64,000 bases of DNA from Dryococelus australis (lineage: Eukaryota; Arthropoda; Insecta; Phasmatodea; Phasmatidae), in NCBI GenBank assembly GCA_029891345.1, contig CM056999.1:24959418-25023417 (forward strand), in the 5' to 3' direction. Position 1 is the first letter of the stretch. Every line of letters starts with the position of its first letter. Shown here piece after piece: positions 25,326-35,990 of this stretch. A program made the position numbers and the translations under genes. The notes below the pieces were generated by a model. The model was not told the origin of the DNA. It saw nothing but the letters and a program-made list of their open reading frames with translations, and did not search any database.

Positions 25326-27235
25326 AATGGTAATAAGGCAGTATACGTGAGGCTCACTAACATTTACAGAGCCTCAACACAACACGAACGGCATGCCTCT
25401 GCTTTTACCGGCCACCAGATTCTACCAGAAACTGTCACGTCAACGCATCTTCCCAAAGAAGCACCAACACTACTTTTCCGCGCTGCTAGCAACAATGTGC
25501 ACTGTTCAAACTGTACACTGCTGCAAGGAAGCGGGCCAATCAACAGAGAGTTATGGCCTTCACGAGCGCCTCTGGACCAGATGTGTCAACGCCTTGCACC
25601 TCTCGCCACTTCAGATAAGGATCCATGGTTCATGCATGTGACATCTCAAGCTCCACCCCTAGAAGTGGGATTAAGTTTTCCCCCTCATCCCTCTCAGCAC
25701 CTACAAGTGGAAAAAGTTTGTATAAAAGGCACCCCAGCCTAGGTCTCAGGAGTGGTTCATTGTCCTCCAGGCCAAGAAGGCAGAGGACACGACCAGGGCA
25801 GAGGCCATAACTTGCGGCGGCAACAGTATCTTACTACGCCTTCTGCCTGTGAAAGTCACAGACACCAGACAAGGGTCGAGACCCTCAGCTGTGACGGTAA
25901 CCTAATAGTGGTTGATGACGACGCCACCTGTTCCAGAGGACCACTACCTCTAAGAAGGCCGTCAACTCATTCAGCCGCCTCAAAGCATTTAGGGATGTCA
26001 GCACAACCAGAGAATTCAACCACATCGTCCTAAATCATTCCTTCCCCTTACCTTCCAGGTAAACAGGGTCACGATGAAGCAGTCTCTTTTATAAACCCCG
26101 TAATGTTCAGCGCAACCCTGACTTCACCAGTTGAGGTGGAGAACCCGTTGAGAGTGCCACGTCTAGGTCTGTTCTGGACAAGCCCCTTAATTCAGGTTAG
26201 GGATTTGTTCTCGGTCTCATTTATTATAATTGCTTTACTAAATTTTTTTTTTAATTGTTGAACAAACATACGTCAAATCGTTCCCCATAGTGTTCACGTC
26301 GAGTAACCTTTACCTGATTTTATTCAGGTATGCCACTTCCATGGTAAGATTGAATTATTTAGTGAATATTTTATACTTGGCATTTATTTTAGTTATGAAA
26401 GTGCAATGACTTATGTGCTGTAATTTTTACCACTTCGGGAGTAGAATAAAAATGTCAGATTGTCCAATAACATTTCATCTGCTTTTCAATATTAATTTCT
26501 AGGAAACTTTTGTCCCCAAGTGTTGCTGAACAGAGAAAATTATTTATTTTACGTAAGGTAACGCCAGCTTTGTGAGCTATGTCACACAGCAAATACAATT
26601 AGCACCCTAGTGGCAGCCCGAGTTAGGCCAAAGTAATGCACATGGTATTACCGTGGCTAATCTTTGGAAGAGCCTTTCACTAGGTACATAATTCACTTGG
26701 GTATCACAACTGTGCACGTGATCTCGGCTAGATAATACTGGCTGGCGAACGACTAGAAGGAATTGTGTGGTGAATCACGTTGGGTATAGTTGTGTATCTG
26801 GACATACACTGTAGGACCGCAGCCTTGCCCGGCTGTGCCGCACGTCCTCTTATAGCACATTATTTAAATCTGCCTTATACCGTATACACACAGGAGTGGG
26901 CAAAAGCAGATTAAAATGATATCACAAACTTTTAGAGGCTGAGATGAATAACACATGCACTCCTGAATTACATGAAGGTAACACTGTGTTTTCACCACCT
27001 ACCAGAGTCAAGAGTAATATCCCATTAGAATACTTTCTGATTTTATTTTTTGATATTGCTGTGTTGGGAATTGACCCTTCCCCACCATCGGAAGCATATG
27101 CTCCCGCGTTTTTACCTCAATCCTCTACGAGCAACAAGCACACTTCTCCACTGCAACCAACCTCGGCTGCTCTGTTCCACAGCGGGCCACTCCAGCACAA
27201 CCATCTTATTATCTAATAATTACTGAATTTTGTTT
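25326..27235 (+). repeat. LTR-like block inserted within the minus-strand Ty3/gypsy remnant
   Basis: The block separates the integrase remnant from the RT and protease remnants, and it reads as an LTR on the plus strand: TATAAAAGG at 25,721, an AATAAA at 26,444-26,449, and a TGGCAGCCCGAGTTAGGCC tract at 26,611 that resembles the TGGCAGCCCTAGTCG tract of copy B. Its length (about 1.9 kb) is near the 2 kb of the other LTR-like repeats. The ORFs at 25,320-25,742 and 26,944-27,216 have no recognised domain. A solo LTR is the simplest reading; the exact ends and target duplication are not visible. Confidence 0.45.
25721..25728 (+). promoter_or_regulatory. TATA box in LTR-like block
   Basis: TATAAAAGG preceded by a C-rich upstream region and followed about 25-30 bases on by CTCAGGAGTGG, an initiator-like site. 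Confidence 0.45.
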
Positions 27236-27830
27236 CTCATGATTTCCATTGTTAGAGGTGCCAAATCATAAGGATGACGCTTTTCAGGTTTAGCATCCAG
27301 CAGTTTGATGTATTTAATTCAATTAGTGCAACCTATTATTGGAGTTAAAACATCAGAGAAATCAGTACACAAATTCATTTTGACCTTTTATTTTTCTTGA
27401 TCGAGATGGTTTATTGATAGAGAACTCTGATTACTAACTATTTCAGACAACTGTACTTCTTCACTAGTCTGATCGGAATTAGAAAGAAAATTAAATAACC
27501 ATTTGCTTATTTAATTTAAACATAATAGCTCTGGCTTCTATGTCAATTAGCATACCAGTTTTTGAAATGAAATCTGATCTTAGAATTAGATTAGTTGCAA
27601 TAATGTCACACACTAGAAATGAGAAAGTCCAAGAGAACAAATCAATTTAAATGTTTACATTGGCCGCTATACTGACTGGCAAAGGTTGAGCTGAAGCTGT
27701 GACACACTTTAAGTTCACTGGCTGTGTACCTTTCACATATCCCTCATACTGTATTTTTTGAAAAACTGATCCTGAAATAAATTACGCACAGAACCGGTGC
27801 CAACAAGATTATTGATTTCAAGAGGACCCA
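27236..27830 (-). pseudogene. Ty3/gypsy protease and N-terminal reverse transcriptase remnant
   Basis: On the minus strand near 27,810 the segment LVGTGSVRNLF corresponds to the retropepsin active site, which normally reads D-T-G-S; here the Asp is replaced. Near 27,560 comes LRSDFISKTGMLID, the C-terminal protease block. After a stretch with stops, CTDFSDVLTPIIG and KPEKRHPYDLAPLTMEI near 27,380-27,250 match the N-terminal entry of Ty3/gypsy reverse transcriptases. The RT catalytic part and RNase H are missing; the LTR-like block begins where they should be. The element is inactive. Confidence 0.75.
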
Positions 27831-27833
27831 AAT

Positions 27834-27904
27834 GCGTGCATGCATGTGTGTGTGTATGCATGCGTGTGTGTGTGCATGTGCGTGCTTTTTTTTTTTTTTT
27901 TTTT
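27834..27904 (+). repeat. (TG)n/(TGCA) microsatellite followed by a T tract
   Basis: Alternating TGTG and TGCA units run into about 19 T residues, between the zinc knuckle and protease parts of the minus-strand remnant. Confidence 0.9.
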
Positions 27905-28028
27905 TACACACTGACTGTACCTATCCAATTTTATACCTTTTTGAGATTTATATTTTTTTGAAAAGTTTTCATGTTTTAGTGATCTAAACATTTTCTGCTG
28001 TGGTTTATTTTTTTTCTTTTAGTTTTTT

Positions 28029-28070
28029 GCACTATTTTCTGAAATGCCCTTGTTGTTTACAAAAATAACA
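28029..28070 (-). pseudogene. retroviral-type CCHC zinc knuckle (gag NC) of the minus-strand Ty3/gypsy remnant
   Basis: The minus strand reads C-YF-C-KQQG-H-FRK-stop-C, the C-X2-C-X4-H-X4-C spacing of the nucleocapsid zinc knuckle that packages genomic RNA, followed by a Lys-rich tail. A TAG replaces the last residue before the final Cys. Its place upstream of the protease fits gag-pol order. The rest of gag was not found. Confidence 0.7.
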
Positions 28071-28479
28071 TTTTTTATCTGATTTCTTACTAGTTTTAGA
28101 CTGATCCTTGAGTTTCATTATTGGACTTTGTTTTGTTTTATTGCATCCGTAAGATCTTTTTTCAGTATATAGCTGTACAAAGATTTTGGACAAGTCGAAT
28201 TACAGTATACAAAGTTTATACACTGGACATAGTAAACACACACATATATATGTCAGACTACACGTATATGCATCACATCTTTTCCTTATAATTCGACCAA
28301 TCCTCCTCCAACATGCTGTGGGGCATCGTCGTCATTTTGCTGAAACAGAAGGAAAAAGAAACTAGAAAAACTGGAACAAGAAATGCATGCAAATACATGT
28401 TATGCAATCATTTATAAATTTTTGTAGTTAAGTTATTCATCTATACCATAAAATGTTAGTTTAGAAAAAAATCCTTTCA

Positions 28480-31320
28480 TTTGTTTTTAAAGAGTTTTTT
28501 GTTAGAGAAGCAAATTTCTTGAATATGTTGTGGTAACTTATTGAAAAGTTGGCTACCAAGGTAGGATGGCACTTTCTGAACAAGTTTTAAGTTAACTGTA
28601 GCTACGGGTAAGTGTTATTTTTTTATTCTAGTGTCATGCTTATGAAAGGACTCTTTTTTTCTGAAATAAATGGCTGTTTTTGGACATGAATATAAGTACT
28701 GAAAACATGTACTCACATGCAAATGTTAAAATCTCTGAGCTCTTGAATAGAGGTCTACATAAGTCTGACTTTCTTTCGCCATTGATTATTCTAACAGCTC
28801 TCTTTTGGATGTGAAACACTTTTTTGCTGTCAGTGGAATTACCCCAAAAAGTTATACCATGACACGTGATTGAATGAAAATATGCAAAATATACTATTTT
28901 TGCTGTATTTTTGTTTAAGACCTCTTCTACACTCCGCAGGGCGAAACACGCTGAACTTAGTTTAGGTAAATATATGCAATGTTATATTTCCAATTAAGTA
29001 AATTGTCTGCTTTTAAGCCAAGAAACTTAATCACTGCAGTTTCATTAATTTAATCTCTGTTACTGCTAACATATGAATTAATGTTTTTTTCAGTTCTTTG
29101 TGAGGAAATTCATAAGATATGTTTTATCTTGGTTGAGATTTAATTTGTTTGCAGTAAACCATGCATTTAGCTCCGTCAATGTTGTGTCCATTTTTTGTGT
29201 AAGATCATTTACTGAGTCTCCAGAGACTAAGATGCTAGTATCATCTACAAATAAAATTGGCGTAGTTTCTGGGGTTAAGGTACATGGAAGGTCATTTATA
29301 TAAACTGGGAAGATTAGGGGGCCTAATATTGATCCTTGTGGGACTTCATGCTTGATTTTTCTTGTTTCACAGTAGAATGAAATAGTTTTTCCTTTGATCC
29401 GCACTTGTCTGTGTGAAAGGTATGAGTTTATTTGTTTATTTGGTGTACCTCAGACGCCATAAAACTTTAATTTTTTTTAAGTATGTTGTGATGTACACAG
29501 TCAAATGCTTTAGTGAGGTTGCAAAATTAGATGGCATCTTTTTATCAAGTGCATTAAGAATTAATGCTATTTGTTAGTTTGAAAATTGTATTATTTTTGA
29601 CGTGTTTTTCCGAAAGCCAAACTGGAAATTTGATAAGGTTTTGTGATTTTAAAAATGCTGCGGCAACCTCCTGGAAATTAGTTTTTCAATTACTTTTGAA
29701 AAGAATGTAAGAAGTGAGATGGGTCTATAATTGTTTACTTCGGTCTTGTCTCCTTCCCTGAATAATGGTGTTACCATAGTCCATTTGAGTCTGTCTGGAA
29801 ACAATTCTGTCTTGAATATATCATTACAAATATGGCTTAATGGAACACTGAATTCAAAAGCGCATTGCTTTAATAGCCTACAGATAATGCCATCATAGCC
29901 GCTAGATAATTTTGGTTGGAAAGAATTGATAGTTTTCTCCACTTCTTTTGGAGTTGTGTTTGTAAAAGATAGAGCAGGATATTCTGTACCCTTTAGTGTA
30001 GGTATATGGTTTATATCTTGGTTAAGGTTTTTTTAATGATGTTTTCAACGACATTTAAGTAGTATGAATTAAATTTATCTGCGACTAATTTAGGGTTGAG
30101 GATATGCAGTCATTTGCTTTTAAGTTTATAACTGGACATTGCTGTGTTGTTTTTTCCTGTTGTGTTTTTTACAGCATTTCATGTATTTTTAATTTTTATT
30201 TTTTTGAGAAATTCTTATGAGGTTACAGAAAAAATCCTTTTTTGCAGATTTTATAACCTTACTCAAAATTTTGCAGTATTTCCTGTAGTGTTTCATTGTG
30301 TCAGGGTTGCTGCTGGTTCTGGCGGCCTTGTATAGTTTTCTTTTATTTTCGCAAGAAATTTTTGTATTCCTTTGGTGAGCCATAAATTTTTCTTTCAATT
30401 TCTATTACTGTGGGTCAGTCGGGATGGGAAAGTATACAATATTGACCATTGCTCCCTGCTGAGCTCACTTTTGAATTGTAAGACATTTTCCAGCAAAAAA
30501 ATTTCACATTTTCTTATCAGAAATGCTTTTGGAGGGTATTTTTATGGAAGGCATAACTAATATTTGTGCATCATTATCTGATAAGCCATTTATTATTGGG
30601 AGACAGTGGCACTCTGCAACTAAGTTACTATCAATGAAAATGTTATCAATTGCTGTCTGACTGGTTCCTTCTATTCTGGTAGGGAAGTTTACTATGGATT
30701 TAAGGTTGAATGTATTGAGTAGACTATCGAGTTCAGTTCTTTGGTTGATTTCTTTTAAATAATCAATGTTAAAGTCTCCACAGATAATAATTTCTAGATT
30801 GGCTCTGTAAATGGCTTTAATATTTGCATCAAGAAATTTTGAGAAGTTACTAAATTTGGCAGAAGAGGCTCTATATATAGTGAGGACCCCCACTTTTTTT
30901 AATTTTTCAGTTATTACTTCCACATAACTGCACTCAAACACTTGATCTTAACATAACAAATGTATGTAATTTTTACACAGTAAATAATTTTTGATGAAAA
31001 TACTGGCACCACCCTTAGTCATGCTATTTCTACAATAAGTGGAACAGAAGGAATAACCAGGAATTTTAATTTGATTAGCAGAGGATTCAGTTAAATCTAC
31101 ATCCAACTTTGCGTTCTGCGTATAATTTATCCTTGCTTATTAAACCTCTAATATTCTGATGATTTAAATACAAATTGTTTTCATTAATTATCGTAGATTT
31201 TTTAATATTTGCACAATTATTGAATGTTTCTGGTATTGAGTGTGAAAGTAAAACATTGTTGTTACATGAATTAGGCCTTATGGGCATGGGTTTCTTTAGC
31301 CTAGAAAATTTCCGTGGTTT
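28480..31320 (-). pseudogene. non-LTR retrotransposon ORF2 (endonuclease and reverse transcriptase)
   Basis: The N-terminal part has LYLNHQNIRGLISK (31,170 region), the typical start of the endonuclease. GDFNIDYL (from 30,779 downward) and LSDNDAQIL supply later endonuclease motifs, the last with Asn where SDH is expected. The RT part gives GYDGIICRLLK and NNYRPISLLTFFSKVIEKLI (29,942-29,649), then VPQGSILGPLIFPVYINDLP and FVDD (29,251-29,240), the catalytic box that is usually F/YADD. The C-terminal region includes ITFWGNSTDSKKVFHIQKRA and GSQLFNKLPQHIQ (about 28,860-28,520). It would nick target DNA and copy the element RNA there. Many stops and frame changes make it inactive. Confidence 0.85.
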
Positions 31321-32940
31321 CCAACAATTACCTGGATATTTTGAATAGAACCATGTTCTGCAAGAATCCTACTAGCAATGAGGTCAGCAAGTTTTCCCTT
31401 GCCAGCACGACTCAGATGTAAACCATGTCTTTAGAAAAATCCTTATTTTCAGACATTTCTTTCTCGTCACATTTCTTCTTATAAAATGAGAGGTCAGGTT
31501 TTCTGATATGAAATGATAACTTATCTCTTGACTAATCAGCAAAACCCACATTTGTTGAATTTATACAAAACCTATCTAACTCTTCAAATATGTGTGGTCT
31601 ATGTACAAAGAAAGTGCGTGAGACTATTTCAACATCTGACTTGGACAAATGCAGAATCATAGCTGCTTCCTTAACATCAGCTATGTAGTTGGCCAGGAGC
31701 TCAGAGTGCTGCTGTAACCTGTTAAAACCATTCCACCCTAATATTGACTAGAATTTGGATGGAATAAAATAATCAAGGATATCTTGGTTATATTGATCAA
31801 AACTAAAATTATGTGCAATTGCTATGGTTGTTCTGTCACTGAAGGGAGAACAAGTGAAAGGAAAAATGATTTCCAGTAACTGATCATCTGGTATGTTACC
31901 TTTCTGTTTAATCCTAATCGGTTCAATCAAAAATTTCAACAATTCGTGGATATTTAATCTTTCGGTTTCATAAACTCCCAATATTCTCTCCAAAGTATGA
32001 GAGCGCTTGCGATATGCTGAAAATGAGGATGAAGCATGAGTGGTGAATATGGGATATGACTGAGAATGCTGAAGGGGTAGGCGGTGCAAGGTGGTGAGAC
32101 AGGGTTAGTGGTGGGATGCGGCAGTAGATTGAATGCTAATGGTTTGATGTTGTTGATTTAAAGGTAATTCTGAATGTGATTGGTTGGGAAGGGTTGAGGA
32201 ATGTTATGGAATGGCAGGATGGTTATATGAAGTTAAGACTGATGTAAAAAAAGGGGATGAGATGGTGCGATTTGACGGACTATATGCATATGTGATGTGA
32301 GTACCTGTGATATGGCTAGCCTGATAGGGAACGCGTTGGTACTATGAACTGAAAGGTTGAAGGGTGGTTAGGGGTGACTGGGTGGATGATGTGGTGTGAT
32401 GAAGCTGGGAAGTGGTTGAAGTTTGGATTGGGTTGTTGGTTGCCAGGAAATTTGCTGAAGGTTGGTGGATTGAAGTGAAATAAGGGTTGTTTGAGAGAGG
32501 AGGAATGAGGGTGGCATGTCAGAAGTGGGGCTAAGTTTGTCTGTATTAGTGGAAACTACCATTACAGAAGTAAGGTTATCCTTAATACCTTGTGTAATGC
32601 CTTGCTCCTTGGTAGAAACCACACACCCTATTGAGGTAGGGATGGAGTTAGTTTGAATGAGTGAGGACGATGTGTGAGCAGTAATGATGGGTGGTGAGGT
32701 GGGTATGGTAGGTGAAAGTGAAGAGGATCACCCAGGTTTATCAGGTTCAGCACCTACTACGCGGACACGAAAACCATTTTTTCTGGCTGCCCTGAAAATG
32801 AGCAAGTTTGTGCCTTTTGCGCACTGCTATTTTCTGAAGTACCAGCTGTGGTCTGAACAGCAGTTGGCAACTGTGTTTCACTTGCCAGAACTTGTAACTG
32901 CTTTTTTATAATTCCGTAATTCTTCTTTACCATTTCCAAA
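31296..32940 (-). pseudogene. non-LTR retrotransposon ORF1 (gag-like, SGNH-esterase-like C-terminus)
   Basis: The first frame (32,939-32,757) starts with a possible short coiled coil (MVKKNYGIIKKQLQVLASE). A Ser/Thr/Pro/Gln-rich section follows (32,622-32,368), then a folded-looking part at 32,089-31,748 ending FDQYNQDILDYFIPSKF and, in another frame, ELLANYIADVKEAAMIL and DVEIVSRTFFVHRPHIFEEL; these resemble the gag-like region of some arthropod LINE ORF1 proteins. Near 31,430 the block RHGLHLSRAGKGKLADLI carries the His of the SGNH/GDSL hydrolase C-terminal motif. The ORF stops near 31,296, where ORF2 begins in a different frame. ORF1 proteins bind the element RNA; the esterase role is not known. 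At least three frameshifts. Confidence 0.65.
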
Positions 32941-32950
32941 AAAAAAATTA

Positions 32951-33318
32951 ATTTTGGTCAATTACGTAACATGTGTCTGGTGCCTCACCTAATAACTAAA
33001 GTAAAGTTAACCTATTTGTGACATGTGTTAACCTTATCAAGCTATCAAAGCAAGACCATTTGATGTGAACTATTTTGCAGCGAAACAGCTCTGTTGTTCA
33101 ATTCATATACTTTTTTCATTCAGATGGCAAACTCGTTAATCAAATCAATTTGCCAGACATATTCCACTAAGGACAGAATACCATATTTTAATGCCATGTG
33201 TATCTTTTTATGTAACGGTTGCATATCTCCACACAAGCATAGCATCTATTTCAGTTCGTCCTTGAGCATATACTCCAGGACGACAACAGTGTCCATTTTA
33301 ACAAATTTATGTTAACAT
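32951..33318. other. spacer between LINE and LTR element
   Basis: AT-rich; may hold the 5' untranslated region of the minus-strand LINE. No other feature seen. Confidence 0.35.
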
Positions 33319-33797
33319 TGATGTGTACCGCTTACACCATTATATTATAAACAACTACAGCTCGTCCACGTGCAACTACCAACCACAGTAACCAACTACC
33401 TGATGTCTTACAGGAAGTGCTCTCGCCAGAGACATGGAAGATACTTGGTTTCCCAGACTGTTCCTGAACTGCTCTTCTCCATCTACTGAGAGTGTTTACA
33501 CACATGAAGGAGCAAACAAAGCATGGCGTGTTATGAATGTGCAGACAGTGCCTTCAACTGAAGGGCACTTTGGAATCACAGTATGATAGATATTTGAAGC
33601 AGCCGCACAACACGCCAGCTTCCCCTGATGCACCTGGCAGACAGAATGTCGCCAGACCGCTGAAGGTAGCAGAGCGCTCAACACGATACCATGAGTGCGA
33701 AAGGGTAGTTCTCCCACCCTGTGCACTCCAGGCAGACGTCACAGGGGCACGTCACACCTCCCCCTCTGGGCTCGCCGCGCACTCCTGAGGAACAGTG

Positions 33798-33803
33798 TAT
33801 AAG
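33798..33803 (+). promoter_or_regulatory. TATA box, 5' LTR
   Basis: GTGTATAAGGAAGTGC stands 479 bases into the LTR; GGGAGTTCATCT about 30 bases on (GGCAGTTCATCT in the 3' LTR) is a likely initiator region. Confidence 0.6.
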
Positions 33804-34452
33804 GAAGTGCACGGCCGAGGTCGGGAGTTCATCTCTAGTAGCTGGCCTCAACACTTCTTGTACTGGTGCTGTCTACTGACTACAGGCCCTCACGGTCCTC
33901 TCCAAAAACTTCCAGTTCTCCAGTGGCTCCAGCCACCATCTGCCAGATGCTTCTACCATCTCTTTACATCATCATCATCAGAAGCTTCTTCTACCTGAAG
34001 GCATTGAACACGACTTAACACTTGAGTTGTGACCTCCTGGTTCTTCAGCTGCCACTACTTATTGCTAGTGGCTCCTCAGTTAAAGTTAGGACCTCTTCTA
34101 GGCAGACCCAGCTAGTGCTAGTTGCGACAGTAAAGTTATTTTATTTCACTTGTACCTCAGTAGCCTAGGAGAGGGTCACCTTTACCCTTAATGTGTGGGT
34201 TAAGTAATTCCATAGCACAGACTTATTGGTAGTGCGTACAAGTCACTAGGTGTTTATTGTCTAAATTAATACCTAATCTTAAACATATCCATGAGTTACT
34301 TGTTGTAGTAATATAGCCTATCTACAGCAATATTGACAGACGAGTGGTAAGCAATTGGCAGAGAGTTTAACCTCGAATAGGTCAGTCCCCCTTCAGGGGT
34401 CTGTCAGTTGAAACACACACTTCGTTTTTCGACAGCCACCCATTCTGTTCAT

Positions 34453-34488
34453 CTTGGTGTTCAGAGCGGTAGAGCCCCAACCACTAGG
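34453..34488 (+). promoter_or_regulatory. conserved LTR-internal motif, Leu-type primer-site-like
   Basis: TTGGTGTTCAGAGCGG is near the tRNA-Leu primer-site form TGGTGTCAGAAGTGGG, and it is followed by TAGAGCCCCAACCACTAGG. Related blocks occur near 52,581-52,615, 21,201-21,235 and 21,396-21,418 on the minus strand. The 3' LTR has lost it by deletion. Confidence 0.45.
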
Positions 34489-35029
34489 TCATACCTCACA
34501 GAGGCAGGACAGCCAACCCCAACTGAGTCTTTCACCGGAGCGCCTAGCTAAAGTGAGTAATAATCTTTGGGGTATTGGAAGCCCGACGTTTGTGGTTACA
34601 CCCCGCAGTGGCAGGAAGGCGGTCTACGACCCACAACTCCAGGTACTTGCAATGTTAGGCAGTCAGGGAGCGCACCGACAGCCATTGTCGGCTTACACTA
34701 TAAAGTCAGGGATTGTCGATTGCTTGTCAGCAACATTAAATCTGGTACCCTATTAGACTATGCCATTCCACAGCAGGCACGGAGCTCAAAGAGCATTTAA
34801 GAAACCAGAGTTCAGTGCTGCCAAGCAGGTCTGTGCGGCGAACGTCGTTACGCCAGAAGTCGACACTCCTAAGGGGCAGGCCCAAGCCACCTGTAGTGCA
34901 GTGAGACCGACCTCACTTGTCTCAACCTCTGTGTTTCACACTTTACCGGTACAAACTGGAATCAGCGCGAGTGACACAAGAATCAGGAGAGCCAACAGGC
35001 ACATTGGCAGCTGGTCCAGCATGGAGTAG
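34454..35029 (+). pseudogene. LTR-internal ORF, 5' copy (one nonsense codon)
   Basis: A single frame of about 190 codons lies inside the LTR, broken only by TAG at 34,754 where the 3' LTR has CAG. It contains SPERLAKVSNNLWGIG and KQVCAANVVTPEVD; no known domain was recognised. It sits upstream of the primer site, so in a genomic transcript it would lie in the 5' region, ahead of gag. Differences from the 3' copy are more often amino-acid-changing than silent, as expected for neutral drift since insertion. Whether the parent element translated it is unknown. Confidence 0.5.
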
Positions 35030-35316
35030 AACCGCCGCCATCATGCAGACCAGTATAGTAACCTGACTTCCACGACATCCAGCGGAACCAAGGACTCCAT
35101 ATACTCCACCTACTCTATGGTAACGCCACCAACGAAGAACATTATGCCAAGCTCTGGTAAGGCTACCTTACCCCAGAGTGCCACTGTTGTTGTGAGGCAT
35201 GTTGCCAGACTGAGTGTGACAGAGTACATACCTAGTAGACAGTCTACAAGGCCGACATTAGTATTTAGTAAGAAGGGGAACTGAGTTACCCTAGTAGTAT
35301 GACTGATCCAGCACAT

Positions 35317-35322
35317 AATAAA
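35317..35322 (+). promoter_or_regulatory. AATAAA near the 5' LTR end
   Basis: AATAAAAGTC lies about 36 bases before the LTR end; the 3' LTR has the same signal at 44,550-44,555, where it could serve for polyadenylation. Confidence 0.5.
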
Positions 35323-35368
35323 AGTCATTTGCCAACTAAAGTTAAACGTCACGCATCAAGGACTTTTC

Positions 35369-35386
35369 AGGCACCCAACGTGGGGC
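35369..35386 (+). promoter_or_regulatory. primer binding site, tRNA-Lys type
   Basis: AGGCACCCAACGTGGGGC matches 16 of 18 bases of TGGCGCCCAACGTGGGGC, the complement of the 3' end of arthropod tRNA-Lys, a common primer for Ty3/gypsy elements. It fixes the end of the 5' LTR about ten bases upstream. Confidence 0.75.
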
Positions 35387-35559
35387 GTCAGCGTAAATCT
35401 GTATACGAGTAAGCGTGGGACCAGATCAGTACATCCCGAGTATTAGAGTTACTTACCTGGGAGCATTAAGCCAGACTTTGAGTAGACATGTAAACACATT
35501 GTGGTGCTTAAACCAATATGAATGACCTCAACAATGAACTACAGCCATAGGCCAGCTGC

Positions 35560-35760
35560 ATGGCTGATGTGGCACCTACAGCGTGTAATTATGTAGCTTG
35601 CCAGGGCTCTGGGATTAACAGAATCACGTGAACCCAGTGCAATCAAGAATTCCACTCTCTCTGCCTTGGCTGGGCCAATGAGATATGCGATACTGAGAGA
35701 TAAGAATTCAAGTGCAAACTGTGTCTAACTAGACAGGACAGATTCTGTAGCTGGATCGCA
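35560..35760 (+). pseudogene. PHD-finger-like zinc-binding segment upstream of gag
   Basis: From ATG at 35,560 one frame gives Cys at codons 9, 14, 27, 35, 52 and 55 and His at codon 32 (in QCNQEFHSLC). With the TGA at codon 24 standing where a Cys would be expected, the spacing is C-x4-C, C-x2-C, x4-H-x2-C, x16, C-x2-C, the C4HC3 plan of a PHD finger. A second stop lies at codon 48. PHD fingers usually bind histone tails; in retroelements they have been reported in some ORF1/Gag proteins, so a chromatin-targeting role is an inference. It lies about 430 bases upstream of the gag start, in another frame. RING or another treble-clef finger is the alternative. Confidence 0.55.
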
Positions 35761-35990
35761 TGCACAGCCAAGGAATTAATTTAGTGCATTATATCCTATG
35801 TATTGAATCATACCACCATACGTGTATCGGGTGGCCAGAGGAGTAGACAACTCGACCCGGATAAGTATACCGATCTGAAGCATGCAAAAGGGCTGCAGAA
35901 TACCAGCCACCTAACTTCAGCTGTCAGGTAGGGTACGTTCCGCCGAACGGTTCACCCCTGGGACGTTGGACAACAGGTAGCTTCAAAGCC

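Larger units (their letters stand above)
28400..32950 (-). mobile_element. degenerate non-LTR retrotransposon with ORF1 and ORF2
   Basis: The minus strand carries, in order, a Ser/Thr/Pro-rich and gag-like ORF1 ending in an SGNH-esterase-like block, then ORF2 with an apurinic-type endonuclease, reverse transcriptase and the C-terminal region usual for CR1/L2/Jockey-like elements. Every part is broken by stops and frameshifts. The 3' end (lower coordinates) is set only roughly, because no clear poly(A) or repeat tail is visible; the 5' limit is the first ORF1 frame near 32,940. The Ty3/gypsy LTR at 33,319 lies just beyond. Confidence 0.8.
33319..35358 (+). repeat. 5' LTR (about 2,040 bases)
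   Basis: It starts TGATGTGTACCG and ends CGTCACGCATCA, ten bases before the tRNA-Lys-type primer site. It contains a TATA box at 33,798, an ORF at 34,454-35,029 (one internal stop) and AATAAA at 35,317-35,322. Unlike the 3' LTR it keeps the block 34,417-34,519 with the GGTAGAGCC motif, and about 120 bases near 35,100-35,225. An alternative model puts the LTR end at about 34,452, at a Leu-type primer-like site, and treats the rest as internal sequence. Confidence 0.8.

Noticed and set aside
25320-25742. 140-codon ORF ahead of a TATA box
   Set aside because: It lies in the U3-like part of an LTR-like block, upstream of the promoter; no recognised domain.
29100-29303. 67-codon plus ORF
   Set aside because: Antisense to the FVDD reverse transcriptase segment.
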